A stretch of DNA of 64,000 nucleotides. Source: Poriferisodalis sp026713105. Lineage in GTDB: Bacteria > Actinomycetota > Acidimicrobiia > Acidimicrobiales > Poriferisodalaceae. A program made the position numbers and the translations under genes. How positions within the stretch are numbered: the first letter of the stretch is position 1; every line of letters starts with the position of its first letter. Shown here piece after piece: positions 17,355 through 25,628 of the stretch. The notes under the pieces are model-generated. The model saw only the letters and a program-made list of their open reading frames with translations. It made no database searches and had not been told where the DNA came from. The stretch is from positions 2,914,001 through 2,978,000 of the forward strand of contig OZ220472.1 of the NCBI GenBank assembly GCA_965115995.1, read 5' to 3'.

Positions 17355-17393
17355 CCCCGCCTTCCCGGACTACCGGGAATGGCGGGGTCTTTT
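17355..17393 (+). terminator. Strong GC-rich hairpin followed by T-rich tract
   Basis: CCCCGCCTTCCCGG (17355-17368) pairs with CCGGGAATGGCGGGG (17373-17387) with one bulged T and a four-base loop, followed by TCTTTTCGTT. This is a textbook Rho-independent terminator for plus-strand transcription, but no plus-strand gene is supported directly upstream. The surrounding 17070-17614 interval otherwise holds nothing I can support. Confidence 0.6.
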
Positions 17394-17614
17394 CGTTCTT
17401 GGCTGTCCTTGACGGTTCGATTCCGGCGATCCAGTGACTGAATCGACAATCCGTGCAACGGCGGCCCGCAACTCCTACACGGCAGGCCGCACCTACGGCT
17501 GATGGCCCGTGCCGCAAGAACCCGTCGCAACGACAACATCTCGCCGGAGAGCAGATCGTCGCGCCCGGCAAAGTCCCTGCGGTCCTCAAGAGCGACTCGG
17601 CTTACGATGGGCCC

Positions 17615-17797
17615 ATGTCGGCGTCCAGTGACGAGAACCAGCCGCAATGCGACGCTTCGGTGACCGAGGCATTCCGGCAGATCGCCGACATCTACGTCGA
17701 AGCCAGCCGAGAAGCGACCGAGTCCGACCCGGACCTGTGCCTCGACGTTCCCGAGATGTCGCGGACGACGTCTGTCCGAACTATCGAATCGGGCTAG
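17615..17797 (+). CDS. Possible small acidic protein
   Basis: This 60-aa frame starts at ATG 17615 (MSASSDENQPQCDASVTEAF) and includes an amphipathic acidic helix (FRQIADIYVEASREATESD). The composition is protein-like, but no ribosome binding site, family or partner is evident. Its end overlaps by 17 bases the end of the convergent gene at 17781, so at least one of the two may be wrong or truncated. Confidence 0.3.
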   Translation: MSASSDENQPQCDASVTEAFRQIADIYVEASREATESDPDLCLDVPEMSRTTSVRTIESG

Positions 17798-18404
17798 ATC
17801 CAACAACCTGTGCGGGATTCAGTGAAGTCAGGGCCCCCCCACATACTCGCTGCGATGGCGGCCGTGTGCCCGGCGGATCACCTCGGGTCCGAGTGGCGCG
17901 TGTGTGCTCTTCGCAGTACCACCTGGAGGTGACGTGGCCCGTCGGGGTGTATTGCCGCAGCAAGGAAGTGCCGGGCTGATGGCACGCAGGGCTGTTGCAC
18001 CAACGGGGCAGTTTGGTGCTGCGGCAATGATGCGGATGGCCGTTCCAGCCCCGTCGGACGTGCCTGCTCGCGATCCCCCACCACTTCTCGTATATCTCGT
18101 CCCTGACGTCCTTCTCATATCGCGGTTTGGGATCAGCGCCCGGAGCGGATCTTGCCTCCTTCTCGAAGTTCAACAAGAGAAGCCTCGCGCACATTCCGCA
18201 CAGCCACTTCGGAGAGATGCGAGACCAACACCCGCTGGGGAGAAACAACGAGACCTCGGGCACATCTGCATGCGGGCCCCAATACTGTGCGTTGAACCAG
18301 CAACCGAGCGACATCAGCCACGCGGGTTTGAGGTATCGCTTCGTGACCTCGAAGACGGCCACGATGGTCGCAACGTCGGCGATGACCGACAACGCCCTCA
18401 ACAT
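17781..18404 (-). CDS. Hypothetical protein with N-terminal membrane span and Cys/His motif
   Basis: This 207-aa product starts at ATG 18404, 46 bases after the stop of the giant minus-strand gene, so the two may be cotranscribed. Residues about 4-22 (ALSVIADVATIVAVFEVTK) could span the membrane. The C-terminal half contains CNSPAC and then RWYCEEHTR, a C-x4-C / C-x2-H arrangement that could bind zinc. The final residues look less protein-like. No family is recognised. Confidence 0.4.
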   Translation of the reverse strand: MLRALSVIADVATIVAVFEVTKRYLKPAWLMSLGCWFNAQYWGPHADVPEVSLFLPSGCWSRISPKWLCGMCARLLLLNFEKEARSAPGADPKPRYEKDVRDEIYEKWWGIASRHVRRGWNGHPHHCRSTKLPRWCNSPACHQPGTSLLRQYTPTGHVTSRWYCEEHTRATRTRGDPPGTRPPSQRVCGGALTSLNPAQVVGSSPIR

Positions 18405-18450
18405 GGCCGGATGGTCGCTTCCTGCAGCGCAATCTCGTCCCGTTCGCAGG

Positions 18451-21400
18451 TCATGTGCCCTCCTCGGGATCCTCGCGGAGGATGTCGTGTTCGCGGAGCG
18501 CGGTGACCAGTCGCCGGTACTCGACGGTTTGCTCGAGCTCGGCAGCGTTCTCGAGCACTTCGCCTATGTGTTCGCCGATGTGGTAGCGCTCCCATTGCTC
18601 GAGGGGTCTGCGCACGATTGCGTTGAGGACGGCGAGCTTGGATCGGGACACGGGCACCTGCATTGCGCGGTCGATTGCGCCGTAGCGCCAGCGGCCGCCG
18701 CTGTGGGACTCCTCGATTGTGCGCGCAGTCAACTGTGCCCATCGATCGTCGTCGAGAGCAGCGGCGCGGTGCATCCAACAGAACCCCCCGAGAGCGGACG
18801 ACGCATCCGAGTCGAGCAGCGTTTCCCACAGCTGTGTTGCGGTGTCGATGTGCCGCTGTTCGATGTCGTCGTCGCTGACGATGTGGCTGATGCGCGTTCC
18901 GGCGTTGGATGCGAGGTCCGGGTGGTCGCTGTGATGCTGCGTGATGAAGCTGACGATGTCGTCGAGGCGGTAGCCGGGCCAGTCGCGCAGCAGTGCGACC
19001 ATGAAGTGGTCCATGGCTTGCTCGGTGTCGCGCAGCACAGCATCGCGGACCATCTCGGGTGCAGTCGCGAACAGCCACTGATTGGGTGCGCCCCAGTGGA
19101 TGGCGAGATCGACCGTGAGCTGGGCGAGCTCGGGCGGGGCGTCGTCGCCGAAGAGCAGAGCGATGTTGTCATCGGTCCAGTCGCCCAGGGCATGGCGGAG
19201 CCAACCGAGGCGGCGCGCCACGACGGCCCGGTATTCCTCACCGTCGTTGCCGACGCGGGTCAATGCGAACTCCAGCAATTCGATGAACTCGGGGCGCACT
19301 GGCTTGCCGGCGCGCAGCTCTGAGGCGACGAAGGGCACCGCCGCATCGAACGCGCGGGTGCAGCCACGGTTGATCGCTCTGGTGAGCGGGTCCATTGGTG
19401 CCCACGATTCCCCTGACGACGTGTCGGTGGCTGCGTCGTAGATGAAGGCCCAGGCTTGGTCGGACCGGTCGCCAAGCTGGACGTCAGCGGCGGCCATAGC
19501 GACGATGAGATCCAGTCCGGCGCGTCGAGTCGCGAGCCAGTCGGCTTCGTAGTCCATGGGACTGTCGGCGAGCGGTGTGACGTCCCACGGGGCTGTGTCG
19601 ACGAGTGCGACCACGTCGATGAGCGGGTCGACGGGCACGTCGCGGTCGGCGACGGATTCCTTGATGCCGCGGAGGTAGGCGGTGATGTAGGTCGGGTGGT
19701 AGAGCTTGGCCACGATGCCCACTGGGTCGCTCAGCCACTTGTCGGGTGATTTCTGCACGACGCTCTGCAGCGTTCGGGCCAGCTGTTTCGGGCCGTGATC
19801 CCAGTCTCCTGGCCCGGCTCGCCACGCGGAGACCTGCTCGGCTGCCTGTTCGGGCGGCGCCGCGCCCAGATGCTCTTCGGTGAACGGGCTCGTGACGACG
19901 AACCTCTCGATTGTCGGCCCCTGGGCGAGGCTCTCGCGGTCGTAGGTGCCGAATCTCGCGTCGATCAGCTGGGTAGCAGCCGTCCAAGCCCGGGTTACAT
20001 CGTCAGGCAGCAAGCGGGCCCAGCTCGCCCGGCGCCGCCATTCGATCGGGACCGAGTCCGAGGCCATCGACTGTCCGATCTGCTCGACCGAAGGCGGGTC
20101 TCCCAACGCCTGCTGCCAGCGCCCCACGAACTCATCCGCGGGGGCCGATTGCACTGCCCGATCTACCAGCGCGACATGATCGCCTGTCACCTCTCCGACG
20201 CCGATGGAGTGCTCCACCTCGCTGATCAGGAACTCAGGGTCGACCTCGGGAGCCTCCGAGAGCACCCACGCCCGCGAGCGCTCTCGCAGCCCTTCCGGCA
20301 ACGCATCCAGCGATTCGAGGAGTTCCGGTATCGGCACCCACGCCCACGCGTCACACAAGATCGACACCAAACCAGACAGCAGCACCGGGGAGCGCTCGTG
20401 ATCGTCGGGCTCGTCGAGTTCTGTGACGGTGCCCCACGGTTGCCACCGGTACCGCATGAGCAGGTGGTCATAGCGGTCGACGGCTTTCAGCTTGTAGCAC
20501 AGCATCTCCACGCGACCACGAGCGTTGTGTTCATCAAGGCCCGCCACCAGACGGTCCGAGACTTGCTCGGGCACGTACAGATGACGCCAGCACGTTTCGT
20601 TGAAGAGCAGATCCGCGAAATCGGTGACCAGCGACTCCGACGCGTCGAGATCCATCGCGGCTTGCATGGCTTCCACTACGACCGCTCCGTTATCAGGGTG
20701 CCGACGCAGCATCTCGAGCAACAAGGGCGCGCCGGGACGCCCCATGCGCCGTGCTGCGTGTGCGATGCACTGCAACCGATGCGGATCCTCTCGGTTGCGC
20801 GCCCACAGCCCAGCGAGAAGACCCGAGATCGCCTCAGGGTGTGCAGGCCCGAGCCGTTGCGCCGCGGCAGCGACGGCCCACCACACCTCTATGTGCTCCC
20901 TGTCGAACACTCCCGCCGCATCGAGCTGCACAAGCCACTGGCACGTTGACATTGTGCGAACGAACTGAGCCATGTGCACAGGCGTCGCGACCAGCGCCAG
21001 CAATCTCTGCACGTCAGCTAGGGACGGAGAACTGGCCGCAGCAAGAGATCTCAGCTCGCGATCTCGCATCTCCATCGGCATGAAAAGCCGGCGGACCAGC
21101 GCGATGCATTCCGCGAACATCTCGCGCGCGGCAGAAACCGGGCATTCATCGTGCAAAGCGTCATTGAGCCGTTCGAACAGAATCTGGAACGCGGCGATCA
21201 CGCCGCTTCCCTCGGACGGCGGCACGCCCGCCCGCGAGATCATCACCGCGATGAGTTGCTTCTGGTGACGACCCTCGTCCTCGCCGTGGAAGCGGGACAC
21301 CTCACCGATCGTGCGCAGTAGCTCTCCGAGCAACTGTGCAGAGTCTTCGTCTTGCGTTTGCGTCGCGTTGGTGTACCTGTCCGCCGCTTTGACGACTTCG

Positions 21401-21855
21401 CGGGACAGCTCCCGCCATCGGCCGCCGCCATCGGAACCGCCAGCCGCCGTGATCGACTCCAACGCCTCACGGCAGAGATATGCCACGGTCTCACCGATTC
21501 GCGGCCAGTCTCCCGCTGTTCCGGCGAGCACCAGCTGCGCCGATTCGAGGAATTCAACTGCCCGCGAGCCGTGAAGCCCGAACTCGACCCGCAGGTGGTC
21601 GGCTAGCTCTGGCTCAAGTCGCGGGACTGGCATCGGACGATCCTCGCGCGCGCTGCCCACAGCACCGAGGCAATTTCTCAGGATCGCCGGTGGGACTCTG
21701 CGTGGTTCATCTTCAGCAAGAGCAATCAAGCCGACTGCAAGCGTGCCCTCGAGGAGGCGGCGCCGTTCGCGGCAGAGATGCAGGAGAGGTCTGGACCGGC
21801 GGTTGAATGAGGATCTGGCATCACGGAGGTCGATGAGGTTGTCCAGAAAACGCAA
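18451..21855 (-). CDS. Very large all-helical protein of unknown function
   Basis: This frame of 1134 residues starts at TTG 21855; Met at residue 75 is a possible later start. It is almost entirely alpha-helical, rich in Leu, Ala, Arg, Asp and Trp. It has HEAT-like helical pairs but no P-loop, nuclease, protease or membrane motif that I can find. Late segments such as GDWTDDNIALLFGDD and LRDWPGYRLDDIVSFI look like regular repeat units. Its 5' end overlaps that of the divergent HEPN gene by 23 bases, so the promoters would have to lie inside each other's coding sequence or the start is further in. Proteins of this size and composition often serve as sensors or scaffolds in accessory regions; that is inference. 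Confidence 0.7.
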   Translation of the reverse strand: MRFLDNLIDLRDARSSFNRRSRPLLHLCRERRRLLEGTLAVGLIALAEDEPRRVPPAILRNCLGAVGSAREDRPMPVPRLEPELADHLRVEFGLHGSRAVEFLESAQLVLAGTAGDWPRIGETVAYLCREALESITAAGGSDGGGRWRELSREVVKAADRYTNATQTQDEDSAQLLGELLRTIGEVSRFHGEDEGRHQKQLIAVMISRAGVPPSEGSGVIAAFQILFERLNDALHDECPVSAAREMFAECIALVRRLFMPMEMRDRELRSLAAASSPSLADVQRLLALVATPVHMAQFVRTMSTCQWLVQLDAAGVFDREHIEVWWAVAAAAQRLGPAHPEAISGLLAGLWARNREDPHRLQCIAHAARRMGRPGAPLLLEMLRRHPDNGAVVVEAMQAAMDLDASESLVTDFADLLFNETCWRHLYVPEQVSDRLVAGLDEHNARGRVEMLCYKLKAVDRYDHLLMRYRWQPWGTVTELDEPDDHERSPVLLSGLVSILCDAWAWVPIPELLESLDALPEGLRERSRAWVLSEAPEVDPEFLISEVEHSIGVGEVTGDHVALVDRAVQSAPADEFVGRWQQALGDPPSVEQIGQSMASDSVPIEWRRRASWARLLPDDVTRAWTAATQLIDARFGTYDRESLAQGPTIERFVVTSPFTEEHLGAAPPEQAAEQVSAWRAGPGDWDHGPKQLARTLQSVVQKSPDKWLSDPVGIVAKLYHPTYITAYLRGIKESVADRDVPVDPLIDVVALVDTAPWDVTPLADSPMDYEADWLATRRAGLDLIVAMAAADVQLGDRSDQAWAFIYDAATDTSSGESWAPMDPLTRAINRGCTRAFDAAVPFVASELRAGKPVRPEFIELLEFALTRVGNDGEEYRAVVARRLGWLRHALGDWTDDNIALLFGDDAPPELAQLTVDLAIHWGAPNQWLFATAPEMVRDAVLRDTEQAMDHFMVALLRDWPGYRLDDIVSFITQHHSDHPDLASNAGTRISHIVSDDDIEQRHIDTATQLWETLLDSDASSALGGFCWMHRAAALDDDRWAQLTARTIEESHSGGRWRYGAIDRAMQVPVSRSKLAVLNAIVRRPLEQWERYHIGEHIGEVLENAAELEQTVEYRRLVTALREHDILREDPEEGT

Positions 21856-23500
21856 GCGACGTCGGAGACCGGCTAGCCGCGCTGCTGTTGCCGAGGAAGC
21901 CCGCTCCTTCGCGGCCGTCTATTTCTTGTTGCCCCTCGAGACGCCGCTGTCGATTCCGGACAAATCGATTATCCGCGGCCAAGAGAAGCCACCGCCCAAG
22001 CGGGGTTTCGAAGACGACTACCTCGGAGTCGAGTGGGACGACGAGGAAGGGCTCGTGGGAAACCGCATCAGCTGCTGTTTCCACCAGATCACCAGCCCTG
22101 AGATTGACGCCGGGCAGTTCGCGGCATTCCAAGCAGCGCGGATCGCATTCCCGTCTCTGCAGATCGACGAGCTACCGAGTGAGGCCGAGCCGCTATCCGC
22201 TGCCGTCACAGTTGCCGAAATCGCTGTCCTCCTAGCCGAGAACAGCGACGAGGCCATCGAAGGGGCTCTTGACGAGGCCGTCGAGTTTGTCGCCGATGTG
22301 CAGCGCGCCTATGGCGCGTTGTCCTCGTATCCGGTGCCGATCATGACTCGTGCCCGGCTTCCGCTCTTAGTCCCGTACCTCGCGCGCACAGGCATCCCGG
22401 GTGTTCATCCCAATGACTGGCCCAAAAGGCCCGAGCTGGACTTCGTCATGCCTCGAGCACCCCAGCGCCACGAGTACATGACAGCTCCGAACGAGCAGAG
22501 CCCGGCCCGATGGAGCCTCGAGCAGCTCAGCGACGTCATGGCTCCGGTGCTGCAGGGCCCGTTCCGTCACGCGCACGAGAGCTGGCGCAACGCAAGCGTC
22601 GCGCTGAGCCAAGGCGACTACTCCGTCGCTGCGATCCTCACCGGCGTGACCTGTGAGCAGACCATCAGGGCGTTGCTGCTGTGCTTGCTGTGGGAAGAGG
22701 AAGCCGACCCCGCAGAAGCCGCCGGGCTGCTCTATGAGGGCAGCGGGAACACGCGCAACGCGCGAGCCCTGCTCGCCGAGGTTCTCGATCGGCTGCCCGA
22801 CTCAGGCGAGACGGACGAGTCGGCGCGCGAGTTGGTCTCGCGAGTTCTTGACTTGCGAAACAGGGTCCTGCACCGCGCCTACCGGCCGACTCATGACGAG
22901 GCACGCGTGGCGGTTGATCGCTGCGCTCGATTCGCCGAATGGATGCGCCTCGCAGTTCTCGGCCGGCTCGACCGCTACGCCGTCACCGCTGCAATGATCG
23001 TCTCGAAGCCGGTCCTCGACGACGACGCGGAGGCTCGCCTGAACGAGGCGCTCAGGTCGAATCTGTGGCCCACTCGTCCCAACGACAACGTGAGTCACTA
23101 CCAGATCGAGGTCGACCGGTACCTGCCCGGCAATGAGTCCAAGCGCACAGGCAAGACAGAGCGTCTGCCCGACGGAGTCTGGGTGATGATGTCGTTGGCC
23201 TACCCCAACGGGGAGGTCCGCTGGGTCGGCGTCGACGAGCTGAACTGGCTTGCGTTCCTCGCACGACCGCCCCAGTCACTGCCCGCGCGAGCCCGACGGA
23301 ATCTGCAGGACAGCATCGACAACGCGCAAGTCGAAAGCGAAGTGCACGGCGACAAATCGACCAGCGTCATCCGGTGGAACGACCTCACACCCGAACCCCA
23401 AGCCGCCAAGCCGCTGCTGCACTCATGGTTCGAACTCGGCCCGCTCCTCAGATACGAGCGCTACGCACGCTGCCCCACGCCATACATTCCGGCCGGCTGA
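21833..23500 (+). CDS. HEPN-domain protein
   Basis: This 555-aa protein starts at ATG 21833 with GGAGG just upstream (21825-21829). The first 12 residues are strongly basic. The region of about 235-380 is a HEPN helical bundle: helix YSVAAILTGVTCEQTIRALL, then LDLRNRVLHRAYRPTHDEA, where R342-N-x3-H347 is the Rx4-6H signature of HEPN ribonucleases. The N- and C-terminal thirds are of unknown fold; the C-terminal part has a beta-rich segment with Trp. HEPN proteins typically cut RNA in toxin, abortive-infection and CRISPR systems. It heads a plus-strand run of helical genes and is divergent from the 1134-aa protein. Confidence 0.7.
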   Translation: MRLSRKRKRRRRPASRAAVAEEARSFAAVYFLLPLETPLSIPDKSIIRGQEKPPPKRGFEDDYLGVEWDDEEGLVGNRISCCFHQITSPEIDAGQFAAFQAARIAFPSLQIDELPSEAEPLSAAVTVAEIAVLLAENSDEAIEGALDEAVEFVADVQRAYGALSSYPVPIMTRARLPLLVPYLARTGIPGVHPNDWPKRPELDFVMPRAPQRHEYMTAPNEQSPARWSLEQLSDVMAPVLQGPFRHAHESWRNASVALSQGDYSVAAILTGVTCEQTIRALLLCLLWEEEADPAEAAGLLYEGSGNTRNARALLAEVLDRLPDSGETDESARELVSRVLDLRNRVLHRAYRPTHDEARVAVDRCARFAEWMRLAVLGRLDRYAVTAAMIVSKPVLDDDAEARLNEALRSNLWPTRPNDNVSHYQIEVDRYLPGNESKRTGKTERLPDGVWVMMSLAYPNGEVRWVGVDELNWLAFLARPPQSLPARARRNLQDSIDNAQVESEVHGDKSTSVIRWNDLTPEPQAAKPLLHSWFELGPLLRYERYARCPTPYIPAG

Positions 23501-23559
23501 CGCCTCTCCCGTCTCACCGAACCGCGCCGCTATGCAGCGACAGACCTACGGTGCGATGC

Positions 23560-24693
23560 ATGCGACTGTTCCCTCGACGTCGGCCGAGGCCCAATCCCCT
23601 TCCAGGTTTCTGGCCCTCCGAGCGGTTGTTCTACGAGACGGCCCAGGGCTTCGTCTTCGCACGCGACGACGGTTGGGAAGTCAGCACCCGCCATCCCGGT
23701 CATCGATTCGTCGCCTGGGAGCTCGCAGTGCGCTACGAGACTGCCTGCAGACTCGCAGAGACGCACTACACCCAGATCTGCGACGGGCCAACCGACGAGG
23801 AGCTCACCGTTCGAGTCGCTGAGATCGAACGGCTGCTCGGCGAGGCCGATCGGCTGTCGCAGCTCGAGCTCTCGATTCGTCCGGCGCTCCCAGACGACAC
23901 CGGCATCATCCGGCTGCTCGCCGCCTCGCCCCGCCCCCAGCCGATCATGCCCGAACACTCCCGCCTCGAAGAATTGGCACGTTCATGGCTGCCCAACGCT
24001 GACCACATACTCACGGAGCTGAGTCGACTGCGAACGGCGGCGGCGCCCTTCAAGCCCCAGGTTCACGACTTCTTGGTCGGCATCGACCGTGAAATACCCG
24101 GCGCAGGCATCCACACGGCGACATGGCAGACACCCGACCAGTACGACTACCCCTTCGACTACGAATTCGAACGCGTCCTGCGTCCGCTTCGCTACATTCC
24201 CGCCTACCTCAACCTGGCGTGGCACGATTCGATTCACGTGCGTGCAGTCGTCTCCGCGACCACTGCGCACCTCGAGGGCTGTATCAAGAAGGCGTCGGGC
24301 AAAGACAACGCCCGACAGCCCCTCGGCGCACTCCTCGGAACACCGGCCGCGAAGCGACTCGTCGGCGAAGAACAGACCGCCGGCATGACCGAATTCGTCC
24401 GCCTCGTCGGCAACCCTTCCAAGCATGAATACACCAACGACCGCAGCCGCGGACCGGTGTTCATCTACGAAGACGCCGTATTCGCCTACCTCCTCGCCCG
24501 ACGATTCGGAGCCAACGCCCTCAAGGCGAGCGGCCAAGTCGACGAACTCGTCGCTTCGACAGAAGACGCCACCCGCCAAGACCGCTACTTCCGTGGAGGT
24601 CCCCTTCCCGTGAGCCGCCACGAACCCACGCAAGACAGCAACCCTGAGCCAGCCGGACGAGCGGCACGTAACGGGGCGCGTCAAACCCGATGA
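23560..24693 (+). CDS. HEPN-like helical protein
   Basis: This 377-aa protein starts at ATG 23560, 59 bases after the HEPN gene. It is helical throughout. The C-terminal third has FVRLVGNPSKHEYTNDRS, an R281...N285...H289 arrangement that recalls the RN...H turn of HEPN and DUF4145-type domains, though the Arg-His spacing is longer than usual. The last 30 residues are Pro/Arg/Asn-rich and probably disordered. Its stop overlaps the next start in an ATGA (24690-24693), so translation is coupled. Function unknown; an RNase or regulator of RNase is plausible from context. Confidence 0.6.
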   Translation: MRLFPRRRPRPNPLPGFWPSERLFYETAQGFVFARDDGWEVSTRHPGHRFVAWELAVRYETACRLAETHYTQICDGPTDEELTVRVAEIERLLGEADRLSQLELSIRPALPDDTGIIRLLAASPRPQPIMPEHSRLEELARSWLPNADHILTELSRLRTAAAPFKPQVHDFLVGIDREIPGAGIHTATWQTPDQYDYPFDYEFERVLRPLRYIPAYLNLAWHDSIHVRAVVSATTAHLEGCIKKASGKDNARQPLGALLGTPAAKRLVGEEQTAGMTEFVRLVGNPSKHEYTNDRSRGPVFIYEDAVFAYLLARRFGANALKASGQVDELVASTEDATRQDRYFRGGPLPVSRHEPTQDSNPEPAGRAARNGARQTR

Positions 24694-25517
24694 CCCCCGA
24701 GGACTTCTTCTCAACTGGCCAACCTTGGGGCCAGCGGGTGCTTGATTCGGAGCTCTTGGAACGCATCCGATTCGGCACCGAAATCGACCACTCGGACGTG
24801 GAGTTCGGCGTCGCGTTGCTGCGGTTGGCCCACGATGAACTGCAGGCCTACGGCACCGGCGAGACCCAGCGCACCGATGAGAACGAGATACGCCTCATCC
24901 TGCGCACCAGCAGTGCGCTTCTGGAGCGCATCGGAATACGCCTCGACCTGCCATTCAGCGACTACCAGACGTTCCGATCGCATTGGGTCGCGAACGGTGC
25001 ATACGGCAGCTGGCAGGCCCGGCGAGACATCCTGAATGAACTCTTCGAGCCCGTGCATCTCGCACTGACTCGACTCGAAGACAACGAGATCCAGTCGACT
25101 CTCGCAAAACCCATCACAAGCCATCCAGGTACCGGCTGGTCTCGCGTGGACGCCGAGATCAACGAGCTCCGGCGTCACTTCGGGTCCGCGCGAAGCGAGC
25201 AGGACTATCGGAACATCGGCAACGACTGCAACGCAGTACTCGAGCGGCTCAGCGAAGCAGTGTTCGATCCCGAACGCCACCTCCAAGAAGGCGAAGAGGT
25301 CCCGCCGGTCGCCAACACCAAGCAGCGACTCGGCCGCTTCGTCGACACTGCCGCCGCCGGCTCGGCGAACTCGGAAGTTCGCAAGGCGGCTCGGGCCGTC
25401 ATCGAGTTGGCACAAGCGGTGAAACACCAATCGGCGCCGTCACGAAGAGACGCAGGCATCGCGGCCGATTCCGTGATCCTCTTGGCGAACATCATGCGGC
25501 GCCTCGCTGAGCCGTAG
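24690..25517 (+). CDS. AbiJ-like helical protein
   Basis: This 275-aa protein starts at ATG 24690, coupled by a 4-base overlap to the upstream gene. The C-terminal half (SARSEQDYRNIGNDCNAVLE, then FDPERH, KQRLGRFVDTAA, IELAQAVKHQSAPSRRDAGI, AADSVILLANIMRRL) resembles the C-terminal helical domain of AbiJ-type abortive infection proteins, in which a conserved KH precedes the last helix. The N-terminal half has FRSHWVANGAYGSWQARR, a Trp-containing block that I do not recognise. A role in an abortive-infection-type response is inferred from this resemblance and from the neighbouring HEPN genes. Confidence 0.55.
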   Translation: MTPEDFFSTGQPWGQRVLDSELLERIRFGTEIDHSDVEFGVALLRLAHDELQAYGTGETQRTDENEIRLILRTSSALLERIGIRLDLPFSDYQTFRSHWVANGAYGSWQARRDILNELFEPVHLALTRLEDNEIQSTLAKPITSHPGTGWSRVDAEINELRRHFGSARSEQDYRNIGNDCNAVLERLSEAVFDPERHLQEGEEVPPVANTKQRLGRFVDTAAAGSANSEVRKAARAVIELAQAVKHQSAPSRRDAGIAADSVILLANIMRRLAEP

Positions 25518-25628
25518 TCCCTAGGCGAACAACCGGTTCGCCGAGTGACGACGCGTCGATTGCTGTGGGTGCGACGGCGTCCGCTATCTTGCCGATTCCC
25601 CCTCTTCCGACGTCCGTTTGAGGCCGCT

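Noticed and set aside
17781..17830. Possible tRNA fragment near the end of the minus-strand gene
   Set aside because: The end of that protein looks like a translated T-arm, but no cloverleaf, anticodon arm or acceptor stem can be drawn.
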